64,000 nt of DNA from contig CM032127.1 of NCBI GenBank assembly GCA_018894105.1, positions 3,567,001 to 3,631,000 of the forward strand, read 5' to 3'. The stretch is from Jacaranda mimosifolia (taxonomy: Eukaryota; Streptophyta; Magnoliopsida; Lamiales; Bignoniaceae). Each line of letters starts with the position of its first letter. Within the stretch, counting starts at the first letter, position 1. Of this stretch, positions 12,229 to 23,755 are shown piece after piece. The notes under the pieces were generated by a model. It was not told the DNA's origin. It saw only the letters and a program-made list of their open reading frames with translations, and made no database searches. The position numbers were made by a program, and so were the translations under genes.

Positions 12229-13840
12229 TTAATTGGACGGGTTGTAGATTATGGGAACCAAAAAAGGTCATTTTTTCTTGAGACAGCAATTCCTTCTGCC
12301 TCGGTCATGTCTATATTGTTGGGAGTCATTCCTTTAGGCATTTTCCAGTCAAAATTGTAGAGAAGTTGAGCCAATGGAAGTTCAACGTTTGCTATTCCAA
12401 AATTCATGCCAGGGCAAATCCTTCTTCCCGCCCCGAATGGAATGAATTCAAAGTTATTCCCCAAGAAATCTGTGGAACTGTTCTCAAATCTTTCTGGTTG
12501 GAAGGTTTCTGGTTGGTGCCAATACTCAGGATCCCTTCCCATAGACCATATGTTAATTATGACTCTGGATTTGAGAGGAATTGAATATCCATCAACTTTT
12601 CATTCATCTCTGCATGCTCTCGGGAGTAATGGGACTGGGGGGTGCAACCTCAAAATTTCTTTGATCACTAATATTAGGTATTTTAGTGCCTGGACGTCTC
12701 TAATTTCTTCCACAGCCTTCTTTCCCTTAAATGCCTCTCTTACTTCTGCCTGTACTTTGGCCATCACGCGGGGATTTCTCATGAGTTCAGCCATAGCCCA
12801 ATCGATAGTAGTAGACGATGTTTCTGTTCCAGCAGAGAACATGTCCTATAATTACATAATCATCATTTATAATCAGAATATTTTGCAGGGTTAGCTATAT
12901 GTGTGTGCGGTGTGTGTGTTCATGATGAGGAAATTAATTAAGCAAAAAGCCACTTACAAAAATGACAGCTTTGATGTTGTCGTTGGTAATGGGAAATTTG
13001 AGTTCACCATTTTTCTGCATCCTAAGTAGAACATCGACTATATATTTACCCCCAAACTCACCACTCTGCTTCAATTTATGTTCCTCCACCATGACATCAA
13101 GAATGGCATCCAACTTACGGCGCATCCTCAACAATTTGTGCTTGTTCCAACTGAGAACATGCAACAATTTGAAAGAGGGAAACAAATCAAGCAGCTCAAA
13201 TCCCCCCGCCAACCTCACTGCTTTCTTCAACATGGCTATCAGCGTATCAGGATCCCTCGTCACTTTACCAAACGCCGCTCTGCAAGTAACGGAACTTGTG
13301 AACGCAAACACCTTCTCTGTCAAGTTGACGGCTTCTCCAGACGATGATAGAAGAGATTTGATGAGACGTGAGACCCCATCCTGCCGAATAGACCCGAAAG
13401 ATTTGACATTTTTAGCGCTGAGCAGATCCAAAATGCATATTTTACGCATTTGCCTCCAGTACTCATTGTAGGGGCTGAAGACAATGTCAGTACCACATGA
13501 TCTTAGTGCCAATGCTTTCGGGCCTGTCACCGCAGGCTGGGTCCTGATCTTTGAGCACATCTTTAGCGGCCTGCCGCGATGAGATCACCACCGTCGAAAC
13601 GTCTCCCAGCTGCAGATGCAAGATGGGCCCGTACTTCTGGGCTACTCTCGTGAGTGCACGGTGTGGGAGCCCGCCGGCCAAGTGGTGGAGGTGACCAATC
13701 ACCGGCAGCTTTGGTGGGCTTGGAGGCAGATTGTCGTATTTTGTTGGGGATTTAGGTTTCTTGCTTGCTTTGATTAGTAAGAAGATGACGGATGAAAAAA
13801 GCAGGAGAGCAGTGAAGATGAAGGGCAGCTGGATCTCCAT
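12229..13840 (-). pseudogene. CYP71D-like P450 pseudogene (copy 2)
   Basis: Same two-exon layout as copy 1: exon 1 at 12958-13840, intron 12846-12957, exon 2 below that. Three disabling changes are visible. An 8-base deletion after the KIMWY stretch (near 13493) shifts the frame in exon 1. TGC has become TGA after CRDE (stop at 12600-12602) in exon 2. A one-base loss in a T run near 12265 shifts the last codons; the unshifted frame would end at 12229. The haem loop [11 protein letters not shown], the ExxR motif and the AGTET I-helix are still recognisable. The TATA element CTATAAG at 13885-13891 is intact. A gypsy element lies 372 bp upstream of the start. Confidence 0.93.
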
Positions 13841-14212
13841 TGCTTCTGTGGTTTGATGAAATGGTTGCACATAATGTCATTGTACTTATAGCAGAAGCGA
13901 AGCATGCTATTTCACCATGAAAATGAATTATTGTTTTTGTTTGTTTGTATATCAATATTTTTTACTGAATTTGGATATACAGTTGGCAATTGGTACAATT
14001 AAGTTTTGCCTGTTTTCCTTGTTTTGGCCCAGATTCTACCATTATTTAATTATTTATTATTTTTCAAGATTCCAATAATTGAGTGACGAAATATATATTA
14101 AAAAATAGAAGTTGGGCTTCATTTACTCCGAAAATCAATTTAGAAGATCAGAATTGTTCAAAGGAGAAAATCGTTCAAAACTTATAGAGAAACAACTACA
14201 CATATTCATATG

Positions 14213-14736
14213 TAATGCACAAAAATAATATGTAAAAGCACCAATCAACAAAAACCAAAATAATTTCTTTTTCTGAACAAAAATGTCTCAATATCCAAAA
14301 AACTGCCTTACCACTTTTTTCTACGGCTTTTTATCTAACTAAGCATCCCACTACTTGGGTTCATAACTACCCACAAAAACATTCACTATCTTGTCATAAC
14401 TGAACCAATAAAATGGATCCACATGTAGCCCATGTTCCTCCTTTCTTGATCGTGCGTGGCACTATGGGAACCAAAACAAATCTGAGTGCAGCGCAGCTCC
14501 TCTCTTGGCTTCAGCTCAGCCCTTCCTTTTAGCTCAGCTCCACCCTTGGCTTCAGCTCGACCCTTCCCATGGGTTCAGCTCGGCCCTTCCTTTCAGCTCA
14601 GCTCCACCTTTGGCTTCAGCTCGGCCCTTCCCATGGGTTCAGCTCGGCTCTTCTCGTAGGTTCAGTTATAATATTTGTGGGGTAGTCATCTCAGGTCTGA
14701 TGTTTGTCTTTAGCTCGGGCTATTACAGATGTATCA
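14213..14736 (-). repeat. 3' LTR of the gypsy element
   Basis: Read on the minus strand it starts TGATACATCTG and ends GTGCATTA, where the other LTR has GTGCATCA, so one terminal base has mutated. Relative to the 5' LTR it contains an extra copy of about 63 bp within the 'ttcagctcggcccttcc' repeat region (14510-14650). Confidence 0.9.
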
Positions 14737-14752
14737 CATCTCCCCCCACAAA
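14737..14752 (-). other. Polypurine tract of the gypsy element
   Basis: On the minus strand TTGTGGGGGGAGATG directly precedes the 3' LTR start. This is the expected plus-strand primer position and confirms the element's orientation. Confidence 0.8.
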
Positions 14753-14879
14753 GTAGTTCAACAAGGTTTTGAACTATGACCAAGCCCGAGCTAAAGATGG
14801 ACTATGCTCATGAGTTGTCCCTAACTTAATGATTTTGTTGTTGTGTTTTTTTTTTTTTTTTTTTAGATGAGGTGTAGGG

Positions 14880-15230
14880 CCCAAGCTGCGTGTCCAGGGC
14901 CCAGCTGCGGGGCGCTGGGCCACTCATGACGCGGACAGTCGGAGAACCCGAGCCGAGGCGATCCTGGCCGGGCTGCGCGAGAGGCTCGGTGCCGAGCTGA
15001 GTGCATGGCGCCGAGATGTGACTCGGCAGCAAGATGTGTGCCCTGGCCGAGAGGCATTTTGGCTAAGATGCGCCTGGTCGAGCTGTGTGAGATGCTCGAT
15101 GCCGAGCTGAGCGCACGGCACCGAGATGTGTCTTGGCCGCAAGATGCGCGTCCCTGGCCGAGAAGCTATCTGGCCGAGGTACATTTTGGCCAAGACGCGC
15201 CTGGCCAGACTCCCACACCAAAGGCAGCGA
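14880..15230. repeat. GC-rich degenerate repeats inside the gypsy element
   Basis: Repeated words such as 'ccgagctgag', 'cgagatgtg' and 'ctggccgag' recur every 60-110 bases. Composition is far more GC-rich than the surrounding window, and similar words recur at 17950-18110. Overlapping ORFs in several frames here are a by-product of the composition. Confidence 0.6.
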
Positions 15231-15675
15231 TTTTCAGGCCGCCATTTGGCCTTATCAAATTTCAAAAAAAGGGGTTTGCCTTATCTCTTCTCCCTTTTCT
15301 AGGCCAACCAAGCCTTGTCTTATTAATGGCATTAAATTTCATATCACATCGCACGCATCTTCGTGGACCGCGTGTACGGTGGATGTGAAGGGTAGGTGTC
15401 CTCTAGCCTCTTTCTTCCCCCTTATATATACCTTCCCTTGCTTCCTTTTTCATTCCTTCTCCATCTCCCTTCTCATACTTTCTCCCCATTTCTACTTCCC
15501 CACTTCACACTTTGCTCGAGCCGCCTATTTCGCCGTGGGCCACCAGAGTTTTCCAGCTCTTTTTTTTTTTTTCTTTCGCACTTCTTTCCCAGCAATGAGT
15601 CCAGGTTCTTTATGATTTTTCTCTATTTTTTCTTGGTATCTTTTTAAGTGTGATGCAAGTTCTTGAACCGCTAGT

Positions 15676-17727
15676 ATGTCCACTGAACTATTTGGGGGTA
15701 GTGACTCGGATGATTCAGTGCTCAGTATTCCCGTAGAGGTAATGAGGGATACCGAGAAAGGCATGGCAGATGCAGGATTACCTTATTATGAGACTTATTA
15801 TTCTTGGATGACCAGATATAAGAGTAGGAGATTGAGAGATATTATGGGCATTTCTGGCGAATATTCTATAGTTGTACCCAAGTCCTCAGACGAGCCACAC
15901 CATCCCCCGGCGGGATTTCTATGTTTCTATGTAGAATAGATATGGGAGGGTGTTGCGCTTTCCACTGGCTGAGCTATTTAAGTTGATTTCAAGAGGGTTA
16001 GTTATCCCTTTGAACCAATTTACACCTAATTCTTTTAGGCTAGTGACCGGGTTCATCATTCACTGTAGGCACTTGCAAATAGAGCCCACGACCACCCTGT
16101 TTCATTCTCTTTTCTACCCTAAGTCCTTGGTCAGGGTTTATTTTACTTATCATCTCGGGAGGATGTTCACTTTTTATCTAAGTACCTTACCTCCGTGAAG
16201 CATTGGAAAGAACACTACCTGTTTATATCTTCACCTGAGCCTTAGGGTTTTCCTACTAAGTAGATAGAAGATATGCCGCTTGATAGCTCGAGGCCTAGGA
16301 TACAGTTTCCACCAGGGCGGCGGCAGATCCTAGATAGGCTCAATAGTTGTCAATTACAGCTATCTTATTTGGCGAAACCAGGTTTCCTCTACCACTTCGC
16401 TTTGAGTCCTAAAGCGGAAGAGCTTCCTGAGCCATTTGGTATTTACTTGACCTTGCTAAATTTGACAAGCTTACGAAATTATGCTTAACCCTTTTTTTTT
16501 CTTTTCTTTTTTTGTACAGAGATGGTGTCTACCAAAGTGTTCCTGTTGGCTGAGGTTACGGGTCAGTCCAAGAGACAGAAGAATGACCATCCTCTAAAGT
16601 GCTCTTAGGGTGCCAATTTTTCTCAAAGGCCCCCTGCTGAGGCCTCTGCTAGGAAACGGCCAGCTCCACCTCCTGACATCCCTGTTCCTAAGAGGCCTAC
16701 CCCTCCGCCTGCTGTAGAGACTTCAACTGAAGAGAACATTCCAGAGGAGGCAAGCTCCCTTGCTCTAAGGAGGAGGAGTCCGAACACATACCTGATGGCC
16801 TACAACTCTGTTTTAACTAACAATACTCACTCCCTGGGCCGAGACTTCTTGAGGGGAATTTCTACCAGCTCGGATAGGCAACTGGCCAATGCCATGCACT
16901 TTGACAGCCTACGCAACCAATTCTCCTCTTTCCTCTCCAAGGTAATATAGTGAGTTTTACCTTTTCTAGCGTGTCTTAGCATTGATCACACTCTTCCTTG
17001 CTTATAGACGAGCATCCTAGCGAGAAGCGTGTTAGCGAGGTGGGAAGGAGAGCACCATCAACTAGAAGATGATAGACAGAGGATGGCAGCCAAGCTGGAC
17101 CAGCTTCAGAGGGAGATGAGCAAGCTAGGCGACCTAAAGGAACAACTATCTTCTCTTCAAACTAAGCATGACGAGCTGGCCACCTGCCTAACCAAATTCG
17201 AGCTCAAAGTGGCAGAGCTGTCTTCTCAACAAGAAGAAGCATTAGCACGCGCTAGAGATGAGGGGTGCCGCGAGGGATGAGATAGCTTTTTCGAAGTGTT
17301 TCATGATACTGAGGAGGGGAAAGCTTTCATTGAAGCGTGTTGGGAGTCACGCTTGACTGAATTTCTGAAGAGCAATGAGTTTAGGAAAATGTCGGTGAAG
17401 AGGGCCTTAAAGTATTACTACCATGGTATCAATACTTGTGCGGATCAATTGGAGGCTAAGGGTATTTTGAGGTTGGGGCAGCTGGATCAGAACGTGGACT
17501 ATATCTATGGATTACACACCCATCTCTCAGATTCAGAAGATGAAGGAGATGCTGATGCTGGAGAGGGAGGCGTGGCTGAGCTACACCATATCGCTGAGAT
17601 GCCATACTCAAATGAGACTTTTGCCCGAGCCGAGCCTAGCCATCAGCAGGATTCTCCAAGCACCGCAGCCCCAACGGAACCGCATGTCCCTAGCGTGTTT
17701 GCAGATCTTTCGGTCCCTCCATCTTGA
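15676..17727 (+). pseudogene. Antisense ORF of the Tat-type gypsy element
   Basis: This lies on the strand opposite to gag-pol, after the integrase. Pieces: 15676-15939 (acidic N-terminus), 15950-16198 (PLAELFKLISRGL..., LVTGFIIHCRH), 16273-16488, and a coiled-coil C-terminal part at about 17005-17727 rich in Glu, Lys and Leu. The second piece resembles the plant 'putative gypsy-type transposon' domain (Pfam Transposase_28 type), known as an antisense ORF in Tat-lineage elements. Two likely introns are visible: an AAG/GTAATA donor near 16941 with a CTTATAG acceptor ending near 17007, and a pyrimidine-rich TTGTACAG acceptor near 16519. Stops and shifts between pieces indicate decay, though some may be introns. 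Function of this ORF is unknown. Confidence 0.6.
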
Positions 17728-18149
17728 GTATTATCAGCATAGTTAGAAAGTCTAGAGGCGACTAAGCCCTATTTTGCTTATTTTGCATGTACTAAAGTAG
17801 AAGTGCCAGTTAGGAGATGACTTGTATCTCTCTAGTGGAAATGGAATGTATTGGAACTTTTGTTGTCTAAAAGCATGCTTGAGCTGTTTTCTTTTGCTTG
17901 GAGATGTCTTCCCTCTCTACCCTTTTCACTCCTTTTTTTTGTGGACATACGGGAAGGGCCGAGCTGCTGCGCGCTGTTGAGACGAGCCCGGACGAGCTGC
18001 GCGCACGGTGCTGATAAGAGCCCGATCGAGCTATGCACACAGTGCCGGGCGCGCGCGGCCGTGGGGCGCTCTGGCGGCCAAGCTGTTGAGGCCGCGCATC
18101 CTCTCCCGCGTTTCCATTAGGAGGTTCGCATTTCCAACCCATCCAAGCT

Positions 18150-18790
18150 GTCTTGGCGTTCCCTCCTTCGGCAAGGACATCCGTCCTTTGCATGTTAGAC
18201 CATGCGAGCTGATTTTCAGTAGGGCATTCGGCCTTTAAGTCTGGACACCTGTCCTAGGTATGCCGAATCAGCCGAGCTAATTTTTGGTCGGGCATTCGTC
18301 CCTTTAGTTTGGATATTCATCCTTTGCATATGTTGTCAGCCGAGCTGATTTTCAGTAGGGCATTCGTCCTGTGCATATGGAATCAGCCAAGCTGATTTTC
18401 AGATGGGCATTCGCCCCTTCAGTTTAGACATTCGTCCTGTGCATATGGAATAAGCTGAGCTGATTTTTCAGACGGGCATTCGCACCTTCAGTTTGGACAT
18501 TCATCCTTTGCATATGGAATCAACCGAGCTGATTTTCAGACAGGCATTCGTCCCTTTAGTTTGGACATTCGTCCTTTGTAGATGGAATCAGCCGAGCTGA
18601 TTTTTCAGACGGGCATTCGTCTCTTCAGTTTGGACATTCGTCCTTTGCAGATGGAATCAGCCGAGCTGATTTTTCAGACGGGCATTCGCCTCTTCAATTT
18701 AGACATTCATTCTTTACATATGGAATCAGCCGAGCTGATTTTCAGACTGGCATTCGCCCCTTAAGTTTGGACATTTGTCCTTTGCTTATA
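18150..18790. repeat. Tandem repeat, about 69-bp unit, inside the gypsy element
   Basis: About nine imperfect units. The anchor 'gccgagctga' occurs at 18591, 18660 and 18729, a 69-bp spacing, with an earlier variant at 18523. Each unit also contains 'gggcattcgtcc' and 'ttggacattcgtcctttgca'. Units are directly adjacent with no spacers. Tandem repeats in the 3' untranslated part are common in Tat-lineage elements and can seed satellites. Confidence 0.85.
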
Positions 18791-18934
18791 TGAGTTGATG
18801 TTTAGTGTTAGGAAAAAGGAATGAATTGACTGAATTTCAAAACAACTTACAGGAAATCAAAACTACTTGGAACAATGCTTCAAAGACAAACTCCAAAGGA
18901 CTAACTAACTAGGTAGGTTCTTAACGAAAAGAAA

Positions 18935-21900
18935 TTACATGTAAAAACGCCGAAGGTTCTGGACGTTCCACGGCTGTGCTACTTTCTTGCCTTCACCTGT
19001 CTCCAGCTCATAAGCTCCTCCCCTTAGCACCATGTACACCTTATACAGGCCTTCCCAATTTAGCTTCAACTTGCCCATATTCCCTACTGCATCCACCCTT
19101 CTTAACACCCAATCCGCCACCTAAAAATTGTGGGGTTTAATCCTTCGATTGAAGGTAGCTTGTATCCTTTACTTGTACTTAGCCAGTCTAAGACAGGCGT
19201 TGTCCCTTTTTTCCTCAACCATATCTAGAGAATCTCTGAGCAACTCTTCATTCTTTTCGCGGTCGTATGACAGTACCCGATGAGACTTTATCCCCACCTC
19301 GGCTGGGATCAACGCGTATATTCCATAAACCATGCTGAATGGTATTTCACTAGTAGAGATTTTCGGTGTGGTCCTGTGCGCCCACAGCACGCTGGGCAGC
19401 TCATCTACCCATCCACCCCCAGCCTGATTCAACCTCTTCTGCAAGCCTTTTAGCAAATCTTGATTGATGACTTCTGTTTGCCTGTTTGTTTGCGGATGGG
19501 CTACGGCACTGAACTGTTGGGTTATTTTCATCTCCTTACACCAGGCTTGCACCTTGGCTCTTTGAAACTGTCTTCCATTTTCTGAGATCAGCTCCCTAGG
19601 GATGCCATACCGACATACTATATTCTTCCATAAAACTCGAGTACCTCATTCTCGCTTATCTTAGCCAATGGCTCTGCCTCCACCCACTTGCTAAAGTAAT
19701 CCACCGCCACCAGTAGGAACTTCCTTTGACCAGTCACTACTGAAAAAGGACCCATAATATCCATTCCCCACTTTGTAAAAAGGCATGGAGCACTCATAGC
19801 GTGCATCGGCTCGGCGGGTGCGTAGCTGATTTGGGCATATTGTTGACACTTGACGCATTTTTTCACCAACTCTCCTGTATCAGCTTGAACAGTAGGCTAA
19901 AAGTATACAGCTCTGATGGCCTTGGAGGCTAAGGCTACCCCTCCTAAATGGCTCCCGCAACACCCCTCATGAATCTCTCTTAAGATATACTCCCATTCCT
20001 GAGGGGACAAGCATTGTAGCAATAGTTGGGAAAACCCCCTCTTATATAGCAAACCCCCTACAATAGTGAACCTGGCCGCCCGTACACGCAGCTTATGGTC
20101 AGCGTCTGTATGATCCCCCTGCAAATATCACATAATCGGTGTCCTCCAATCCTGACCCTCTCCTTCCGCTAGCACTTCTGCTTCGAGGCACGCTTTATCC
20201 AATTTGTGGATAGTCACCTGCCGGGTGTTACATTCGGCCAAGGAGCTGGCCATCTTGGCTAAGCAACCAGCTTTCTTGTTCTCCTCTCGGGGGATTTGGA
20301 TCACCTATAGCTTGACCACCTGCTGTCTCAAATTATACACCAGCTGCAAGTATTTGTTCATCCTCAGCTCCCTAGCTTCAGCTTCATACTGCCCTTCAAT
20401 CTGCTTGACTACCAATTGTGAATCAGTGAACACCTGCACACACCTGGCTTCGCTTTAAATGGCCATCCTGGTCCCCTAAATCATAGCCTCATACTCCGCC
20501 TTATTGTTCGAGGCCTTAAAGTAGAATTACACCGCGAACTCCATATCTTCCCCTTTTGGGCTGATGAGCACAATTCCAGCTCCGCTTCCGCCCTGTCCTG
20601 ACGACCCATCAACATGTACCTGCCATATGCCTTCATCCTTGGTCATAGGCACATCGACCACAAAATTCGCCAAAGCCTGTGCTTTTATAGCATTTTTAGG
20701 GGCGTAACTCATGTCGTATTCTCCCAACTCCACAGCCCATTTGACCAACCTTCCTGCCATATCAGCCTTCCCTAAAGTCTGCTTCAAGGGGTGGTTAGTA
20801 CGTACAACTATAGGATGAGATAAAAAGTATGGTCTTAACCTTCGGGCTGTGACCATTAGAGCCAGTGCCATCTTCTTGATTTCGGGATACCTCAATTCAG
20901 AAGCATGCAAAATCTTGCTGACATAATATACTGGCTTCTGACTAGCTCCATCCTCCTTCACGAGAACCAAGCTCATCGCCTGCTCGGCTACCGCCAAATA
21001 CAAATAGAGCCTTTCCCCTGATATTGGCTTTGTTAGTAAAGGCAACTCAGCCAAGTGGGATTTCAGCTTATCAAAGGCGCGTTGTGCTGCTACCCCCTAC
21101 TCAAATTATTTTGCCTTCCGTAATATCCCAAATTACGGGAGACTTCTGTCTGCAGAGCGGGATATAAACCTGCTCAGAGCGGCTATCCTTCCTGCTAACC
21201 TTTGTACCTCATTTACATTTCTAGGCGGGCTCATATCCATAATAGCTCGGATTTTCTTCGAATTCGCCTAAATTCCCCTATCCGTTACTAGATAGCCCAG
21301 GAACTTGCCCCCTTTCACTCCAAAGGTGCACTTCTCTGGGTTAAGCTTTATCCTATATTTGCATAAAGTTTCAAATGTCTCCTTCAGATCTCCTACATGA
21401 TCAGCTCGGCTCACGCTCCTTACCAGCATATCATCCATATATACTTCTACATTTCGACCGATTTGATGTTTGAACATCTGGTCCACTAATCTCTGATATG
21501 TGGCTCATGTATTCTTAAGACCAAAGGGCATGACTAGGTAGCAGTAAGTTCCTTGCGAAGTAATAAAACTCACCCGCTTACGGTCCTCTATATTGAGGGG
21601 GATCTGATGATATCCCTGCGATGCATCCATCATGCTGAGGAGTTCACACCCAGAAGTGGAGTCGACCAACAGGTCGATCCTGGGCAAAGGATAGAAATCT
21701 TTCGGGCAAGCCTTATTCAAATCTTTGAAGTCTATGCACACTCTCCACTTGTGCGCGTGCTTTGGTACTAATTCCACAGTAGAGATCCATTCTAGGAATT
21801 GGATTTCCACGACGTGCCCGGTGTCTAAAAGCTTTTCCACCTCTTACTGAATGATGCGGTCTTTCTCAAGATCAAAGTGTCTCTTCTTCTGCTTGACGAG

Positions 21901-22523
21901 CCGAACCGCTGGGTCGATATTGAGCTTGTGCTTAGCTCTTCTTGGGTCTATCCCTGTGAGATCTTTAACAGAGAAAGCAAAAATGTCTATGTACTCCCTA
22001 AGTACAATAATTATTTCTACCTTTAGACTCATTTCCAGGTGGGAGCCTATCCGCGTAATCTTGTTGGGATCTCCTAGTACCAACTCTACAGACAAGAGTT
22101 CCCCTTCTAGTTCGAGTTTTTGCTGCCTTTCCGCGATCAGGGGTGTACTCGAACCATTCTGCCTCTGCTGTGTATAACCTCATCGTCCTTGTGACATCCT
22201 TTCTTCACTGCATCCACATAACACTTCTTTGAGGTATACTGATCTTCCACTACTTCTCCTACCATTCGCCCCACCACATATTTCAACTTCATATGGTATG
22301 GGGAGGCTACCGCCTGGAAAAGATGCATCATAGGCCTGCTAAAAATCACGTTATATGCAGAAGGAGCGTCTACGACTAAGAAATTTACCATACAGGTCTT
22401 TCGATACACTCCTGTTCCTAGAGAGACGGGTAAGGAAATCTGCCCCCTGGGTTTGACTGCCTCTCCTGAAAATTCGAGCAGCGATGTCTCCACGGGTTCC
22501 AGCATGGCGTTTTCCAAATCCAT
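18935..22523 (-). pseudogene. Gypsy pol (protease end, RT, RNase H, integrase), broken
   Basis: In order along the minus strand: the C-terminal half of the protease region (22137-22523, containing FLVVDAPSAYNVI); reverse transcriptase (21268-22095, with the YMDD active-site box at about 21430); RNase H (20527-21054, ending in a second RNase H-like start HVDGSSGQGGSG); integrase zinc-binding region (19850-20000, HEGCCGSHLGG and CVKCQQ); integrase core (19169-19869, WGMDIMGPF, and later HPQTNRQTE); and a terminal piece (18935-19120). At least six stop codons or shifts separate these pieces. The N-terminal protease part lies beyond the solo LTR, at 23756-23835. Confidence 0.88.
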
Positions 22524-23755
22524 TGATAGGTGTCGAATCCAACAAAAACAAATGCCTACTTTAGAAATATGATTTGTAATCAGTGGGAGTAGGGTCATAT
22601 TCCACATGAATTGGTAAGTTTTGTTTCTTTCAAATTTACTAAATAAAATAAAGTAGAATGGGGAGGATTTTTATGAAACGGAAGACTAAAATCTTAAAAG
22701 TAAATAAATCACAAATAAAAATAAGAAATCAATAAGAATGAAATCTAACCTAAGGTAAAATCTCAGTTTGGTTCACAGATCTGATCATTGATGCAAAGAT
22801 TAATTCCTCTTTTCTTGAATAAACTAGTTATAGTTACTCGGACGCCTAATAACCCATCTCTCCTTGCTATTTCGATAACTAAGAGAAGCTCGTTAGTTAT
22901 TTCCCTTGTTAATAACAACCCTAAGGAAGCACTCCTAGGATTTAATTTATCAATAGCATTAAAAACTGAAGGACCCAACCCTAGCCAACAAACACACACA
23001 AGCGGGGTTCATTTAGACTAGATTATTTATCCACATCACATAAATCGCGCATGTGGTCACCACACATAACCATGTTATTTTCCACAAATATTTAACAATT
23101 AAACAATTACGGATTTAATGTTCTAATTGATAGAAAAATTATTCTAAGCTATCAAATTTGGGCACTAAATTCAATGAACCTGAATAATCGTAATGAAAAC
23201 GGAAGATAAATAAATACTTAAGGAATAAGGAAAAAATTAAATCAATTAGATCTCACAAATACTGAAGAACCAAAACTTTGATAATTCCTTAGGCTAGAAG
23301 AAGAGTTTAGCAACTTATGTCTGAGAGAAAAAGTGCAGAAAACTAAAAATATCCTAAACAAAAGAATGAAAAACTCCCTAATGAAAGAAACCTAGTTCCC
23401 TATAAATAACCTACTACTCCTAATGCAACTGGAAAACTAATAAGAGTCCTACCAAAATAGGAAAACTAAAATTATCCTAATTAAGGAAATAAAAATTAAA
23501 ATATTCCAGGAATATATGACTGCCAAAACATGTCCGCACTCGAATTATTTCCTTCTTTCATTTCTCGTCTCCTCAGGAATGCGATCTTTGCTCCAAACAT
23601 GTTAAATGCTTGATTTTCAACTGCATAAGCTCGAATCTTCAATTTGCTTCACAAAATATAAAATGAAAGTTAAAATCCGACAATTAAGCATTTTACTATT
23701 AATCACAAGGGAAAATTATACGAATAAAAAGACAAAAATGCAACTTAACATCCAT
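22519..23755. mobile_element. Solo LTR nested in the gypsy protease region
   Basis: The insert is 22524-23750 (1227 bp). It begins TGATAGGTGTCGAATCC, ends GCAACTTAACA, and is flanked by the 5-bp duplication TCCAT (22519-22523 and 23751-23755). It has no internal repeat of its own ends and no coding sequence, as expected for a solo LTR left by recombination. On either side the gypsy protease reading continues: the GGSSADILFYDA stretch lies at 23765-23810 and the following LLEFSGEAV stretch below 22523. Confidence 0.87.

Noticed and set aside
14505..15388. Overlapping ORFs in several frames in and after the gypsy LTR
   Set aside because: They arise from GC-rich short repeats that keep several frames open. 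No domain and no consistent frame between the two LTRs.
18150..18790. Regularly spaced repeats that could suggest a CRISPR array (also 35429-35775)
   Set aside because: The repeat units are directly adjacent and diverged, with no unique spacers and no cas genes, in plant DNA. They are ordinary tandem repeats inside LTR elements.
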